From positions 2,418,001-2,482,000 of the forward strand of contig CAVTJL010000001.1 of the NCBI GenBank assembly GCA_963735065.1: 64,000 bases of DNA, written 5' to 3'. The position numbers were made by a program, and so were the translations under genes. The notes beneath the pieces were generated by a model. That model made no database searches. It was given only the letters and a program-made list of their open reading frames with translations, and was not told where the DNA came from. The DNA comes from CAVTJL01 sp963735065. Its GTDB lineage: Bacteria > Pseudomonadota > Alphaproteobacteria > Geminicoccales > Geminicoccaceae. The first letter of the stretch is position 1, and the number at the start of each line of letters is the position of its first letter. Positions 36,220 to 45,046 of this stretch are shown here, piece by piece.

Positions 36220-37245
36220 TCACCTGCCAGCGCGCCATCCTTGCGATGGAGCGGGACCTTGCTCAGCGCGCCAGGCACGTGGAGGCAGGCCGACGAAGCG
36301 CTTGAAGGTGGTGGTGAAATGGGCCTGATTCTGAAAGCCGACCTGCAGTGCGACCTCCCTGATCGGCTGATTTGAGCTGCGCAGCAGCTCTTGAGCGCGT
36401 TCGACGCGGGAGCGCATGAGATATTCGTGCGGCCGCAACCCGGTTGAGGATCGGAACTGAGCAGCAAAGTGCATTCGTGTCAGGCCCGCTACTGAGCCCA
36501 GCTCCATGAGACTGATCGATTCGGACAGGTTCGCGTCGATGTACTCGATGACACGCTTGAGCCGCCACGATGCCAGAGAGGACGGTGTGCGCCGGCTCGC
36601 GGGATTGGTCTTTCCCGCCGTATCGAGAAGTCTCGTGACAATGGCGATGCTGATCGAGTCGGCATAGAGGCGTCCGAAGGGGTTTCCGAACTCGTCCGCC
36701 CCGAGCAGCGCCATCCCGAGCCGCTCGATTGCCGGATCACGCGCTGTGCTCGCTCCGACGGGCAGGGAGACGGAGCCGCGCGGATGAGCATGACGAGCGC
36801 ACTCCGCGATGACCTCGTTTGGAATATGCAGGTGCAGGACGTCTGTCGGGCCGCGTAGAAGACCATGCACCGCTAGGCAAGGCTCATTGACGATCAGCAT
36901 GCCGGGCATGAGCATGCCATCCTGCACGACACGGCCGCAGAACGACAATCGTATGTTGATCCGTTTCAGGGCGATCCCGATGACGTGGAAGCCGTCGGCC
37001 GACTGGGCTCGCACCTCGAGGGTATGCCTCTGGAACGCCCGCCACCTGGTCGCGACCACCTGTTGCGGCGGCTCGCCCGGGCTGAAGACGACGGTCCTGT
37101 GGCGCCATCTCGGCTCCTCCTCGATCACCCTCGTCACCTGCGCGGCCGGAAGGAGAGGGGCATTCACTGCTCCACTGCTCCGGTAACTGCCCATGCGGAC
37201 CTCCAGGGATGGCGTGGCGGGCTCCCCGCTCCAGGTATGGGGCAC
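36220..37245 (-). CDS. AraC-family transcriptional regulator
   Basis: Up to 341 residues; the true start may be later, for example at a methionine near residue 18. The C-terminal third is an AraC/XylS double helix-turn-helix (VIEYIDANLSESISLMELG, MHFAAQFRSSTGLRPHEYLM, IREVALQVGFQNQAHFTTTF). The N-terminal domain is an AraC-type cupin-like effector domain. It lies beside and in the same direction as the glycosidase and transporter genes, so it may control them. No operator is evident. Confidence 0.88.
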   Translation of the reverse strand: MPHTWSGEPATPSLEVRMGSYRSSGAVNAPLLPAAQVTRVIEEEPRWRHRTVVFSPGEPPQQVVATRWRAFQRHTLEVRAQSADGFHVIGIALKRINIRLSFCGRVVQDGMLMPGMLIVNEPCLAVHGLLRGPTDVLHLHIPNEVIAECARHAHPRGSVSLPVGASTARDPAIERLGMALLGADEFGNPFGRLYADSISIAIVTRLLDTAGKTNPASRRTPSSLASWRLKRVIEYIDANLSESISLMELGSVAGLTRMHFAAQFRSSTGLRPHEYLMRSRVERAQELLRSSNQPIREVALQVGFQNQAHFTTTFKRFVGLPPRAWRAEQGPAPSQGWRAGR

Positions 37246-37600
37246 CCCATCGGGCGCGTCTATGGGAGTTCAGCGACCGGTGTAGCCAGCAGGTGCGGGT
37301 TCCGGCCAGCTCGGACGATCGGATCCTCGCCACGCAGCGTTGAGGCCGCGAGACCGTTCGTTCGCGACAACGGCCGTGCGGGACGGAAAGACGGGGAGGT
37401 GGACGCCGTATAGAAAGATCGGACGCAATAGACCGTTGCGCGCGGCATGCATCCCAAAAGGAGAACGGGGCCGTAGCATCCTCAACTCACTGCGGGGGCG
37501 TGATCGGTCGTGCCGTCGGGGTGCCCACCTTGGCCGTCGCGACGAGGGTGCTCACCGCAAGCGCCATTCTCCAAGGCGGATTCAGCATAGGGGCACAAAA
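37246..37600. other. Intergenic region between AraC gene and hydrolase gene
   Basis: About 355 bp separates two divergent genes. I see no convincing gene or consensus promoter in it. Confidence 0.5.
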
Positions 37601-38429
37601 ATGCCGACGATCACGACCAAGGACGGGACGACGATCTACTACAAGGACTGGGGCACGGGTCAGCCCGTGGTCTTCAGCCATGGCTGGCCGCTGAGCGCCG
37701 ATGCCTTCGAGGACCAGATGTTTTTTCTGGCCTCCAAGGGCTATCGCTGCATCGCCCACGACCGCCGCGGGCACGGCCGCTCGAGCCAGCCCTGGCAGGG
37801 CAACGATCTCGACACCTACGCCGACGACCTGGCCGAGCTGACGAAGGCGCTCGACCTCAAGGACGCGGTCCATGTGGGCCATTCGACCGGCGGCGGCGAG
37901 GTTGCCCGCTACATCGGCCGGCACGGCACGAGCCGCGTCGCCAAGGCGGTGCTGATCGGCGCCATCCCGCCGCTGATGCTGAAGACGCGCGGCCAATCCG
38001 GGCGGCCTGCCGATCGACGTGTTCGACGGGCTCCGCAAGAGCGTGCAGGCCGACCGCTCGCAGTTCTGGACCGATCTCAGCCTGCCCTTCTACGGCTACA
38101 ACCGGCCGGGTGCCAAGGTCTCGGAAGGTGTGCGCCAGTCCTTCTGGCTGCAGGGCATGATGGCGGGCTTCCCCGCCTCCTATTTCTGCATCAAGGCCTT
38201 TTCCGAGACGGATCTGACCGAGGACCTCAAGAAGATCGACGTGCCCACCCTGATCCTGCACGGCGACGACGACCAGATCGTGCCGATCGGCGCCTCGGCC
38301 ATGCTGTCCTCGAAGCTCGTCAAGGATGCGCAGCTCAAGGTCTATGAGGGCGCCCCGCACGGCATGTGCACGACGCTGAAGGACCGGGTCAACGAGGACC
38401 TGCTGGCCTTCATCAAGGCGGAAGCCTGA
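37601..38429 (+). pseudogene. Alpha/beta hydrolase (non-heme chloroperoxidase/arylesterase-like), frameshifted
   Basis: The start frame (MPTITTKDGTTIYYKDWG) includes the oxyanion region FSHGWPLSADAFEDQ and the nucleophile elbow GHSTGGG (about residues 93-99). After PPLMLKT it is broken by one extra base near 37985-37995. The other frame then continues GGLPIDVFDGLRKSVQ to the acid and histidine (GDDDQIVP, GAPHGM) and ends KAEA at 38429. Corrected, it is about 275 residues, the normal size for cofactor-free haloperoxidase/esterase relatives. The shift could be a sequencing error. Confidence 0.8.
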
Positions 38430-38463
38430 CGCGGTAGGCAGCGTCAACGGACGGAGACAATCC

Positions 38464-39213
38464 GTGTCCAAATCGCTCGACCGCAAGGTTGCCGTTGTCA
38501 CCGGCGGCAGCACCGGCATCGGTCTCGGCATCGCGAAGCGTTTCGTGTCCGAAGGGGCTTCGGTCGTGATCACCGGTCGCCGCGCGGCCGAGCTGGATGC
38601 CGCCGTACACGAGCTCGGCACGGGCGCGTTCGCCGTTCGCGCGGATGTCTCGCGCCTTGCCGACTTGGACGGGCTCTTCGATCAGGTGAAGGCTCGCCAT
38701 GGCCATATCGACATACTCGTCGCCAATGCCGGCGGCGGCGAGCTGGCAGCGCTTGGCGACATCACCGAGGAGCATTTCGACCGGACGTTCGACATCAACG
38801 TCAAGGGCGTGCTCTTCACCGTCCAGAAGGCTTTGCCGCTCCTTGGCGACGGCTCATCCGTGATCCTCACCGGCTCGACCACATCCGTCCTCGGCGGCCA
38901 AGCCTTCAGCGTCTACAGCGCGACGAAGGCCGCCGTCCGCAATTTCGCACGAAGCTGGATTCACGACCTCAAGGGCAAGGGTATCCGGGTCAATGTCCTG
39001 AGCCCCGGTCCGATCAGGACACCGGGCCTCCTCGGTCTGGCGCCGCCCGATCAGCAACAAGCCTTGCTCGACATGTTCGCAGCGAAGGTCCCGCTCGGCC
39101 GTATCGGCGATCCGGACGAGATCGGCAAGGCGGCCGTGTTCCTCGCCTCCGATGCCTCGAGCTTCGTCAACGGCATTGAGCTCTTCGTTGATGGCGGCGA
39201 GGCTCAGATCTGA
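38464..39213 (+). CDS. Short-chain dehydrogenase/reductase
   Basis: A 249-residue classical SDR: cofactor motif TGGSTGIGLG (about residues 14-23), NAGGGE, the catalytic Ser in LTGSTTS, YSATK at about 155-159, and the C-terminal FVNGIELFVDGG. The GTG at 38464 starts 34 bp after the hydrolase gene. It probably reduces or oxidises a small carbonyl or alcohol with NAD(P); substrate unknown. Confidence 0.9.
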   Translation: MSKSLDRKVAVVTGGSTGIGLGIAKRFVSEGASVVITGRRAAELDAAVHELGTGAFAVRADVSRLADLDGLFDQVKARHGHIDILVANAGGGELAALGDITEEHFDRTFDINVKGVLFTVQKALPLLGDGSSVILTGSTTSVLGGQAFSVYSATKAAVRNFARSWIHDLKGKGIRVNVLSPGPIRTPGLLGLAPPDQQQALLDMFAAKVPLGRIGDPDEIGKAAVFLASDASSFVNGIELFVDGGEAQI

Positions 39214-39403
39214 GTTGATCGAGAACTGGCGCCCGCCAGGTTGCACCCACAATGAGGGGCGGGTTTGAGCTAAAGAGGCGATTTTCGAGGACTACTTAGG
39301 CACTTGGAACGCGCCTTGAGAGAGGGGTTAGCGGGCAAGCTATTGTCCTTCACCTGCAGGCGTAGTGCCCAAGCGCCTGTGAGCACCAGCGAGGAGAGGC
39401 CTG

Positions 39404-40318
39404 ATGGCCACGATCGCGCTCGACCGCGGGTCGTCTGCAGCCGGCACCGGCTCGGTCACCCATCACCGCACGGCCATGATCGACGGGGTCAACATCTTCT
39501 ATCGGGAGGCCGGCCCGCCGGAGGCGCCCGTTCTCCTGCTGCTGCACGGCTTTCCGACATCCTCGCACATGTTTCGCAATCTCATCCCGGCCCTGGCCGA
39601 CCGCCACCATGTGCTCGCCCCCGATTATCCGGGCTACGGTCAGAGCGACATGCCCGACCGCGCCGGCTTCAAATACACGTTCGATCGCTTTGCGGAGCTC
39701 GTGGACGGCCTTCTCGACCACCTCGGCGTCAAGCGCTTCGCGATGTATGTCATGGACTATGGGGCGCCGGTGGGCTGGCGGCTGGCGCTCAAGCACCCGG
39801 AGCGGGTCACCGGCCTGATCGTGCAGAACGGCAATGCCTATGAGGAGGGGCTGAAGGAATTCTGGGATCCGATCAAGGCCTATTGGGCCGACGGATCGCT
39901 GGCCCGTCGTGAGGCCCTTCGCATCCTGGTGGCGCCGGAGACGACGAAGTTCCAGTACACGGACGGCGTCGCCGACGTGAGCCGGGTGTCGCCGGACAAC
40001 TGGATCCACGACCAGGCGCTTCTGGACCGCCCAGGCAACGCGGAGATCCAGCTCGACCTCTTCTATGATTATCTGACCAACCTGCCGCTCTATCCGGTCG
40101 TCCAAGCCTATTTTCGCGAGCACAAGCCGCCGACGTTGATCGTCTGGGGCAAGAACGACAAGATCTTCCCGGCCGAGGGTGCGCATCCCTACAAGCGCGA
40201 TCTGCCGGACGCAGAGCTCCACCTCATCGATACCGGGCATTTCGCCCTGGAAGACAAGGCGGACGAGATGGTTCCGCTCATTCGTGACTTCCTCCACCGA
40301 CGGGTCGCCGCGGGTTGA
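39404..40318 (+). CDS. Alpha/beta hydrolase (haloalkane dehalogenase/epoxide hydrolase-like)
   Basis: The 304-residue protein has LLLHGFPTSSHMFRNL (oxyanion HGFP, about residue 46), a nucleophile elbow with aspartate (YVMDYGAPVG), a VWGKNDKIFP acid loop and the terminal histidine in DTGHFALED. Aspartate rather than serine at the elbow points to dehalogenase or epoxide-hydrolase chemistry. Its substrate is unknown. The first about 25 residues are a variable extension. Confidence 0.82.
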   Translation: MATIALDRGSSAAGTGSVTHHRTAMIDGVNIFYREAGPPEAPVLLLLHGFPTSSHMFRNLIPALADRHHVLAPDYPGYGQSDMPDRAGFKYTFDRFAELVDGLLDHLGVKRFAMYVMDYGAPVGWRLALKHPERVTGLIVQNGNAYEEGLKEFWDPIKAYWADGSLARREALRILVAPETTKFQYTDGVADVSRVSPDNWIHDQALLDRPGNAEIQLDLFYDYLTNLPLYPVVQAYFREHKPPTLIVWGKNDKIFPAEGAHPYKRDLPDAELHLIDTGHFALEDKADEMVPLIRDFLHRRVAAG

Positions 40319-40419
40319 CGCCGCTCCACGTCAAGCAGCGGCCACAGGTGGCTTCGGGGTAATGAGGACATGATCTGGCGGCGCTCCGGAAGGCCCGCCA
40401 CACCACGGAGGAACCGGCG

Positions 40420-41391
40420 ATGACGCTCGTCCACCGACACGCGATCTCGCGGCGCGGCTTTTGCACCTGCTGCCTCTCTGCGTCGGCCGTGGCCGCGACC
40501 GGCGGCTGGCTTACGCCCCGTCAGGCCTTCGGCGCGGCGCAAGGCATCGTCGAGCTTATCGAGGCCGAGGCGGCCAAGACGCCGATCACGATCCATCGAC
40601 TCCGCGGCAATATTGCGGTGCTCGAGGGCTCGGGCGGCAACATCGCGGTGCTGAGCGGGTCCGACGGCAAGGTCATGGTCGATGCCGGCATCGCGGTCTC
40701 GCGCCCGCAGGTCATGACCGCCCTCATGGACCTGGGCCCCGAGCCCGTCACCCATCTGATCAACACCCACTGGCACTTCGATCACGCCAGCGGCAACGCG
40801 TGGCTGGCCGAGCTGGGCCCCGTCATCATTGGCCAGGAGAACACGCGCAAGCATCTGGCGACCATGCAGCGCGTCGAGGACTGGAGCTACGACTTCCCGC
40901 CCATGCCCGCAGCGGCTCTCCCGACCGAGCTGTTCGCCACCAAAGAGGAGCTCCACCTCAACGGCACCCGATTGGCGCTGAGCCACTACGCCCCTGCCCA
41001 TACCGACAGCGACATCGGCGTGCATTTCATCGAGCCCGACATCCTGCACACAGGCGACACCTACTGGAACGGCGTCTACCCGTTCATCGACTATTCGACC
41101 GGCGGCAGCATCGACGGATCGATCCAGGCCGCCGAGACCAACCTCGAAGCCACGACCGACAAGACGATCATCGTCCCGGGCCACGGCCAGCCTGTCAGCA
41201 ACCGCGCCGAGCTCCGGGCCTTCCGCGACATGCTGGTGGCGATCCGCGCCAACGTCGGCGGCCTCAAAAAGCAGGGAAAATCGCTCGAGGATGTCATCGC
41301 GGCCAAGCCTACCGCCGCCTACGACGCCAAATGGGGCCAGTTCGTCATCAGCCCCGATTTCTTCACGCGCCTCGTCTATGAGGGTGTCTGA
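40420..41391 (+). CDS. Tat-exported metallo-beta-lactamase-fold hydrolase
   Basis: A 323-residue protein. It starts with a twin-arginine signal (SRRGFCTCCLSASAVAAT, about residues 10-27, unusually Cys-rich). An MBL-fold domain follows with the zinc motif NTHWHFDHASGN, then AHTDSD, HTGDTYWNG and VPGHGQPV. The mature enzyme is probably periplasmic. Its stop shares a base with the next start (TGATG), tying it to the nitrile-hydratase-like genes. The substrate is unknown. Confidence 0.85.
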   Translation: MTLVHRHAISRRGFCTCCLSASAVAATGGWLTPRQAFGAAQGIVELIEAEAAKTPITIHRLRGNIAVLEGSGGNIAVLSGSDGKVMVDAGIAVSRPQVMTALMDLGPEPVTHLINTHWHFDHASGNAWLAELGPVIIGQENTRKHLATMQRVEDWSYDFPPMPAAALPTELFATKEELHLNGTRLALSHYAPAHTDSDIGVHFIEPDILHTGDTYWNGVYPFIDYSTGGSIDGSIQAAETNLEATTDKTIIVPGHGQPVSNRAELRAFRDMLVAIRANVGGLKKQGKSLEDVIAAKPTAAYDAKWGQFVISPDFFTRLVYEGV

Positions 41392-41762
41392 TGACGGACC
41401 GATCCGCACCGGAAAGCGCACCGACGATGGCGCCGTGGCTCGGGTCGATGCCGCAGGTGGTCAAGGCCCTGGGCGAGGAGCCGGTGTTCGGCCCGGGCGA
41501 GAGGGTCAGGGTGGCGACGCGCGCTCCGGTCGGCCATTACCGCGTGCCCATTTACCTGCGCGGCAAGGAGGCGCTGGTCGAGGCGGTGATCGAGCCCGCG
41601 GCCGTCGACAACGAGGAGGAGGCGTTCGGCCGCAATGCCGGCTCGAGGCGTCACTATTACCGGATCGCCGTTCCGCTCGCCGACCTCTGGGCGTCCTATG
41701 CCGGCTCGCCGCGCGATGCGCTCCGCATCGAGGTGTTCGAGACATGGCTCGAGAAGGCTTGA
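41391..41762 (+). CDS. Nitrile hydratase beta-like subunit, C-terminal half (SH3-type)
   Basis: This 123-residue protein matches the C-terminal SH3-like half of nitrile hydratase beta subunit: FGPGERVRVATRAPVGHYRVPIY, RHYYRIAVPLADLW, and a final RIEVFETWLE. Splitting of the beta subunit is known in thiocyanate hydrolase and in the three-subunit toyocamycin nitrile hydratase. The N-terminal half is encoded two genes downstream. It is coupled to the preceding MBL gene and lies 2 bp before the metal-binding subunit gene. Confidence 0.8.
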   Translation: MTDRSAPESAPTMAPWLGSMPQVVKALGEEPVFGPGERVRVATRAPVGHYRVPIYLRGKEALVEAVIEPAAVDNEEEAFGRNAGSRRHYYRIAVPLADLWASYAGSPRDALRIEVFETWLEKA

Positions 41763-41764
41763 TC

Positions 41765-42406
41765 ATGCACGACCACGATCATCCGCACGACCCGATCGAG
41801 GCACCGGAGGCGGCGCCCGGCTACTACGAGATCATGGAGACGGCCGTTCGCGAGCTCCTGATCGAGAAGCAGCTCATCGGCCCGCAGGAGATCCGCCGGC
41901 AGATCGAGGTTCTGGATTCGCGCACGCCGGCGCTGGGTGCCAAGGTGGTGGCGCGGGCCTGGGTCGACCCCGCCTTCCGGGCACGCCTCATCGAGAACGG
42001 CCGTGCCGCGTGCGAGGAGCTGGGCATCAGCTTCTACGACGACACGCAGCTGATCGTGCTCGAGAACACCGAGGCTGTGCACAACCTCATCGTCTGCACG
42101 CTCTGCTCCTGCTACCCGCGGCCGGTGCTGGGCCTGCCGCCCGACTGGTACAAGCTCAAGCCCTACAGGGCCCGCGCCGTCATCGAGCCGCGGGCCGTGC
42201 TGGCCGAGTTCGGCACCATCATTCCGGACGAGGTCGAGATCCGCGTCAGCGATTCCACCGCCATGGTCCGCTACCTCGTCCTGCCCAGGCGCCCGGAGGG
42301 TACGGAAGGCTACGCCGAGGACGAGCTTGCAGCGCTCGTCACCCGCGACGCCATGATCGGCGTCGTTCCCGTCGAGGCCCCGAGCGTCGAAGCGGTGTCC
42401 CCATGA
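41765..42406 (+). CDS. Cobalt-type nitrile hydratase alpha / thiocyanate hydrolase gamma-like subunit
   Basis: The 213-residue metal-binding subunit carries VCTLCSCYPRPVLGLPPDWYK (shown in two parts: CTLCSC and the PDWYK stretch, about residues 110-132). CTLCSC, with Thr rather than Ser after the first Cys, is the cobalt-type signature; two of these cysteines are normally oxidised. The N-terminus is His/Asp-rich (MHDHDHPHD) and might help metal loading. It overlaps the next gene by 4 bp. Whether the substrate is a nitrile or thiocyanate cannot be read from the sequence. Confidence 0.88.
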   Translation: MHDHDHPHDPIEAPEAAPGYYEIMETAVRELLIEKQLIGPQEIRRQIEVLDSRTPALGAKVVARAWVDPAFRARLIENGRAACEELGISFYDDTQLIVLENTEAVHNLIVCTLCSCYPRPVLGLPPDWYKLKPYRARAVIEPRAVLAEFGTIIPDEVEIRVSDSTAMVRYLVLPRRPEGTEGYAEDELAALVTRDAMIGVVPVEAPSVEAVSP

Positions 42407-42744
42407 CGGGCGCCGAGGAGCTGCTGAAGCGCCTGCCGAACGATATCGGCGGCGAGGCCGCCGGCCCGGTCGAGCGGGTCGAGCACGAGCTCCTGCCCTG
42501 GGAGAAGCGCTGCCACGCGCTGGCCGACGTGCTGGACTTCCACAAGATCATCAACACCGAGGAGAAGCGCCGTGGCGTCGAGGCGCTCGGCAGCGAGCTG
42601 ATCGGCAGGCTCAGCTACTATGAGCGCTGGATCGCCGCCTTCGCCAACATCCTCTTCCAGAAGGGCGTCCTCACGCCGGAGGCGCTGGCGCGAAAAATGG
42701 ACGAGGTCGAGGCGCGCTCGCGGTTGCCGCACAAGGGCTCCTGA
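42403..42744 (+). CDS. Nitrile hydratase beta-like subunit, N-terminal half
   Basis: A 113-residue protein matching the N-terminal half of nitrile hydratase beta or thiocyanate hydrolase beta: NDIGGEAAGPVERVEHELLPWEKRC, then SYYERWIAAFANILFQKGVL. Nitrile hydratase accessory (cobalt-loading) proteins belong to the same superfamily, so it might act as an assembly factor instead of, or as well as, a subunit. No separate accessory gene is visible. It overlaps the alpha gene by 4 bp. Confidence 0.75.
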   Translation: MTGAEELLKRLPNDIGGEAAGPVERVEHELLPWEKRCHALADVLDFHKIINTEEKRRGVEALGSELIGRLSYYERWIAAFANILFQKGVLTPEALARKMDEVEARSRLPHKGS

Positions 42745-42747
42745 CCC

Positions 42748-43200
42748 ATGGCCCATCCAGCGATGAGCATCGAGGGTCTGACCACCATCCGGAGCGCCTT
42801 CGGCCCGGAGGAGACGGCGAGCAGGCTCGAGCAGCTCCTGGAGGCCAAGGGGAATGCGGTCCTCGCGCGGATCGATCATGCGGCTGCCGCCGCCAAGGCG
42901 GGGCTGGCCCTCGGGCCCACGCTGCTCCTGATCTTCGGCAATCCGCGCGTGGGCACGGCCCTCATGCAGGCCTGCCAGACGGCGGGCATCGACCTGCCGA
43001 TGAAGGCGCTCATCTGGCAGGACGGGGCGGGCAGGACATGGCTCTCCTACAACGAGCCGGGCTGGATCGCGGAACGGCACGGGGTCGACGCCGAGGTCCG
43101 CTCGACGCTGGAGGGGATGACCAAAGCTCTGGCCGCCGTCTCCAGGGAGGCTGCGGGTGCTGGCGAGAGGGAGCCTGCCGCGCGCAACGAACGTTCCTGA
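42748..43200 (+). CDS. DUF302 protein
   Basis: A 150-residue protein of the DUF302 family: VLARIDHAAAAAKAGLALGPTLLLIFGNP, LPMKALIWQDGAG and YNEPGWIAERHG mark the domain. It starts 3 bp after the previous stop, so it belongs to the nitrile-hydratase-like operon. The C-terminal about 25 residues are polar. No biochemical role is firmly known. Confidence 0.82.
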   Translation: MAHPAMSIEGLTTIRSAFGPEETASRLEQLLEAKGNAVLARIDHAAAAAKAGLALGPTLLLIFGNPRVGTALMQACQTAGIDLPMKALIWQDGAGRTWLSYNEPGWIAERHGVDAEVRSTLEGMTKALAAVSREAAGAGEREPAARNERS

Positions 43201-43236
43201 TTGGCGATTGATGACACTTTGAGGGAGAGACGCATC

Positions 43237-43749
43237 ATGACTGCCAGCGAGGCCAAGGGGCGGCGCATGGCGCCGCTCGCGACGCCCACCGGTCTTGGCG
43301 CCAACGCCGCCAAGGACGTGGCCGCAGCGCTCAACACGCTGCTCGCCGACATCTTTGCGCTTTACCTGAAGACCAAGAACTTCCATTGGCACGTGTCCGG
43401 GCCGCACTTCCGCGACTATCACCTGATGCTGGACGAGCAGGGTGCCGAGCTGCTGGCCATGACCGATGATGCGGCCGAGCGGGTGCGCAAGCTGGGCCAG
43501 ACGACGCTGCGCTCGATCGGCCAGATCGCCAGGCTGCAGCGCGTCGCCGACAACGATGCGGACTTCGTCTCGGCCGAGGACATGCTGGCCGAGCTGCGCG
43601 AGGACAACATGGAGCTGGCCGCGCGCATGCGCGAGACGCACGATGTGTGCGACGAGCATGGCGACGTCGCGACCGCGAGCCTGCTCGAGAACTGGATCGA
43701 CCAGACCGAGAAGCGCATCTGGTTCCTGTTCGAGACCGGCCGCCGGTAA
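43237..43749 (+). CDS. Dps-family DNA-protecting ferritin-like protein
   Basis: A 170-residue Dps/bacterioferritin-like protein with KTKNFHWHVSGPHFRDYH and LMLDEQGAEL, carrying the ferroxidase His/Asp/Glu set near residues 50-75. Dps forms a 12-mer that oxidises iron with peroxide and protects DNA. The ATG at 43237 follows a GAGGGAGAG stretch, 36 bp after the DUF302 gene. Confidence 0.9.
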   Translation: MTASEAKGRRMAPLATPTGLGANAAKDVAAALNTLLADIFALYLKTKNFHWHVSGPHFRDYHLMLDEQGAELLAMTDDAAERVRKLGQTTLRSIGQIARLQRVADNDADFVSAEDMLAELREDNMELAARMRETHDVCDEHGDVATASLLENWIDQTEKRIWFLFETGRR

Positions 43750-43938
43750 GCCATCAAGACCTTTCGGCCGGACACCGCGCCACCGATCGGCCTCGTCGAA
43801 AGGTTCGGCACGGCCTGACCAGGAAAGGCATGGAGCCCGCGATCCTTGAGGTCACGCCGTGCTGGAGCGAAGCCGAGGCCCAGGCATGGCGAGCAGGCCG
43901 ATCGGCTTGTCGGCTTGTCGATCTGAAGGAGTAGGATC

Positions 43939-44343
43939 GTGGATCCTGACGAGCCCGTCCGCATCGCTAAGGAGCTGCTTGCGCGGCTGGGCAACGGCGC
44001 GAGCCCCGAGGATGTCGCCCTCCTGTTCAGCCCGGATGCCGAATGGGAGATCGCCGGCGACGTCGGTGCCCTGCCCTGGATCGGGCGACAGAAGGGACGC
44101 GAGGCCGCCGCGAGCTTCGTTCGTGATTCGGGCGCGATGATCGAGCGGCTTCGCTTCGAGGTGCAGGATATCCTGGGTGCCAACGGCAAGGCGGTCATCC
44201 TCGGCGAGCTGGCGTCACGCGTGAAGCGAACCGGGAAGGTCATCGAGACGGCGTTCGCGGTGGTCCTGACCGTCTCTGGCGGTCAAATCACACGCTTTCG
44301 CATGCTCGAGGACAGTTTCGCCGTCGCCGAGGCCGCGCGGTAG
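43939..44343 (+). CDS. NTF2-like (SnoaL/ketosteroid isomerase-like) protein
   Basis: The 134-residue protein has the SnoaL/NTF2-like cone fold pattern: FSPDAEWEIAGDVG, GREAAASFV and GGQITRFRMLEDS. The GTG at 43939 is preceded by GAAGGAG. Members act on small ligands or are stress-related; no substrate can be inferred. Confidence 0.75.
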   Translation: MDPDEPVRIAKELLARLGNGASPEDVALLFSPDAEWEIAGDVGALPWIGRQKGREAAASFVRDSGAMIERLRFEVQDILGANGKAVILGELASRVKRTGKVIETAFAVVLTVSGGQITRFRMLEDSFAVAEAAR

Positions 44344-45011
44344 CACCTTGCCGGCGGCGGGCTGCTCGGCCCCGAAGGGACCCTATCGTTCGTTTCGACG
44401 CCTTTATACTCGCTGGTGATTCGACCCGATCATGAGATCTCCGCTGTCCTATGCTGCGGCAGGTCTGAGGGGATCGAGGATGAGCGCCGCGGAGCTATGA
44501 CCGACTGGAGCGGATCGCAACAGCCGGCAGGGCACGCCTGGCGGTCGCGCATCATCCTCGCGGTGGCTAAGGGCCCGCCGCCCTTGGCGTCGGCCCAGCT
44601 CGACCGCGCAGTCGGGCTGATGCTCACCGAGCCACACGGCGAGACGGCACACCGGGCCGAGCGTGCCCCTTGGCCCGGCCGGAAGGGTCGCATCGGCCTT
44701 CGCTGTTCACCGCCGCTTGATAGGCTGATCGTGCCGCCGCCGTCTCGAGCTTGCTTGCCTCCGGTCAAGCTCCACGTGGCCGCCTCTCGCATGGCGGTGC
44801 CTATCGACATCACGTAGAGGCTTCCCGCGCTCGAGGGGAACTCCCGCGCCGAGGGCCGTGCCGCCGCAGGGGGATTTGTAGGGAGCGGCCAGCGACAAGA
44901 TCAGAGCAAATCCGCAGCCGCAAATCGGCCGGCTTTCCCGCGCTCTGCTACCCGATGCTCCATCAGCGAAGGTGAGGGGCCGAGCCACATGGGTGGGCAT
45001 CGCCTCTACCA
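44344..45011. other. Intergenic region upstream of module B
   Basis: About 670 bp without a recognisable gene; open frames on both strands show no family features. Its right edge is the abrupt start of the repeated module. No remnant of a disrupted gene is recognisable. Confidence 0.5.
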
Positions 45012-45040
45012 TTGACAAAAAGGAATAAAAACCCTATCCT
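45012..45040 (+). promoter_or_regulatory. Near-consensus sigma-70 promoter, module B
   Basis: TTGACA (45012-45017), 17 nt, TATCCT (45035-45040). The predicted start falls at the GTG at 45047 with no room for a Shine-Dalgarno, as in copy A. Confidence 0.75.
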
Positions 45041-45046
45041 GTGCGT

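Noticed and set aside
44416..44817. Open frames on both strands between the NTF2-like gene and module B
   Set aside because: Composition is Arg/Pro/Ser-rich with no motif, ribosome site or conserved neighbour.
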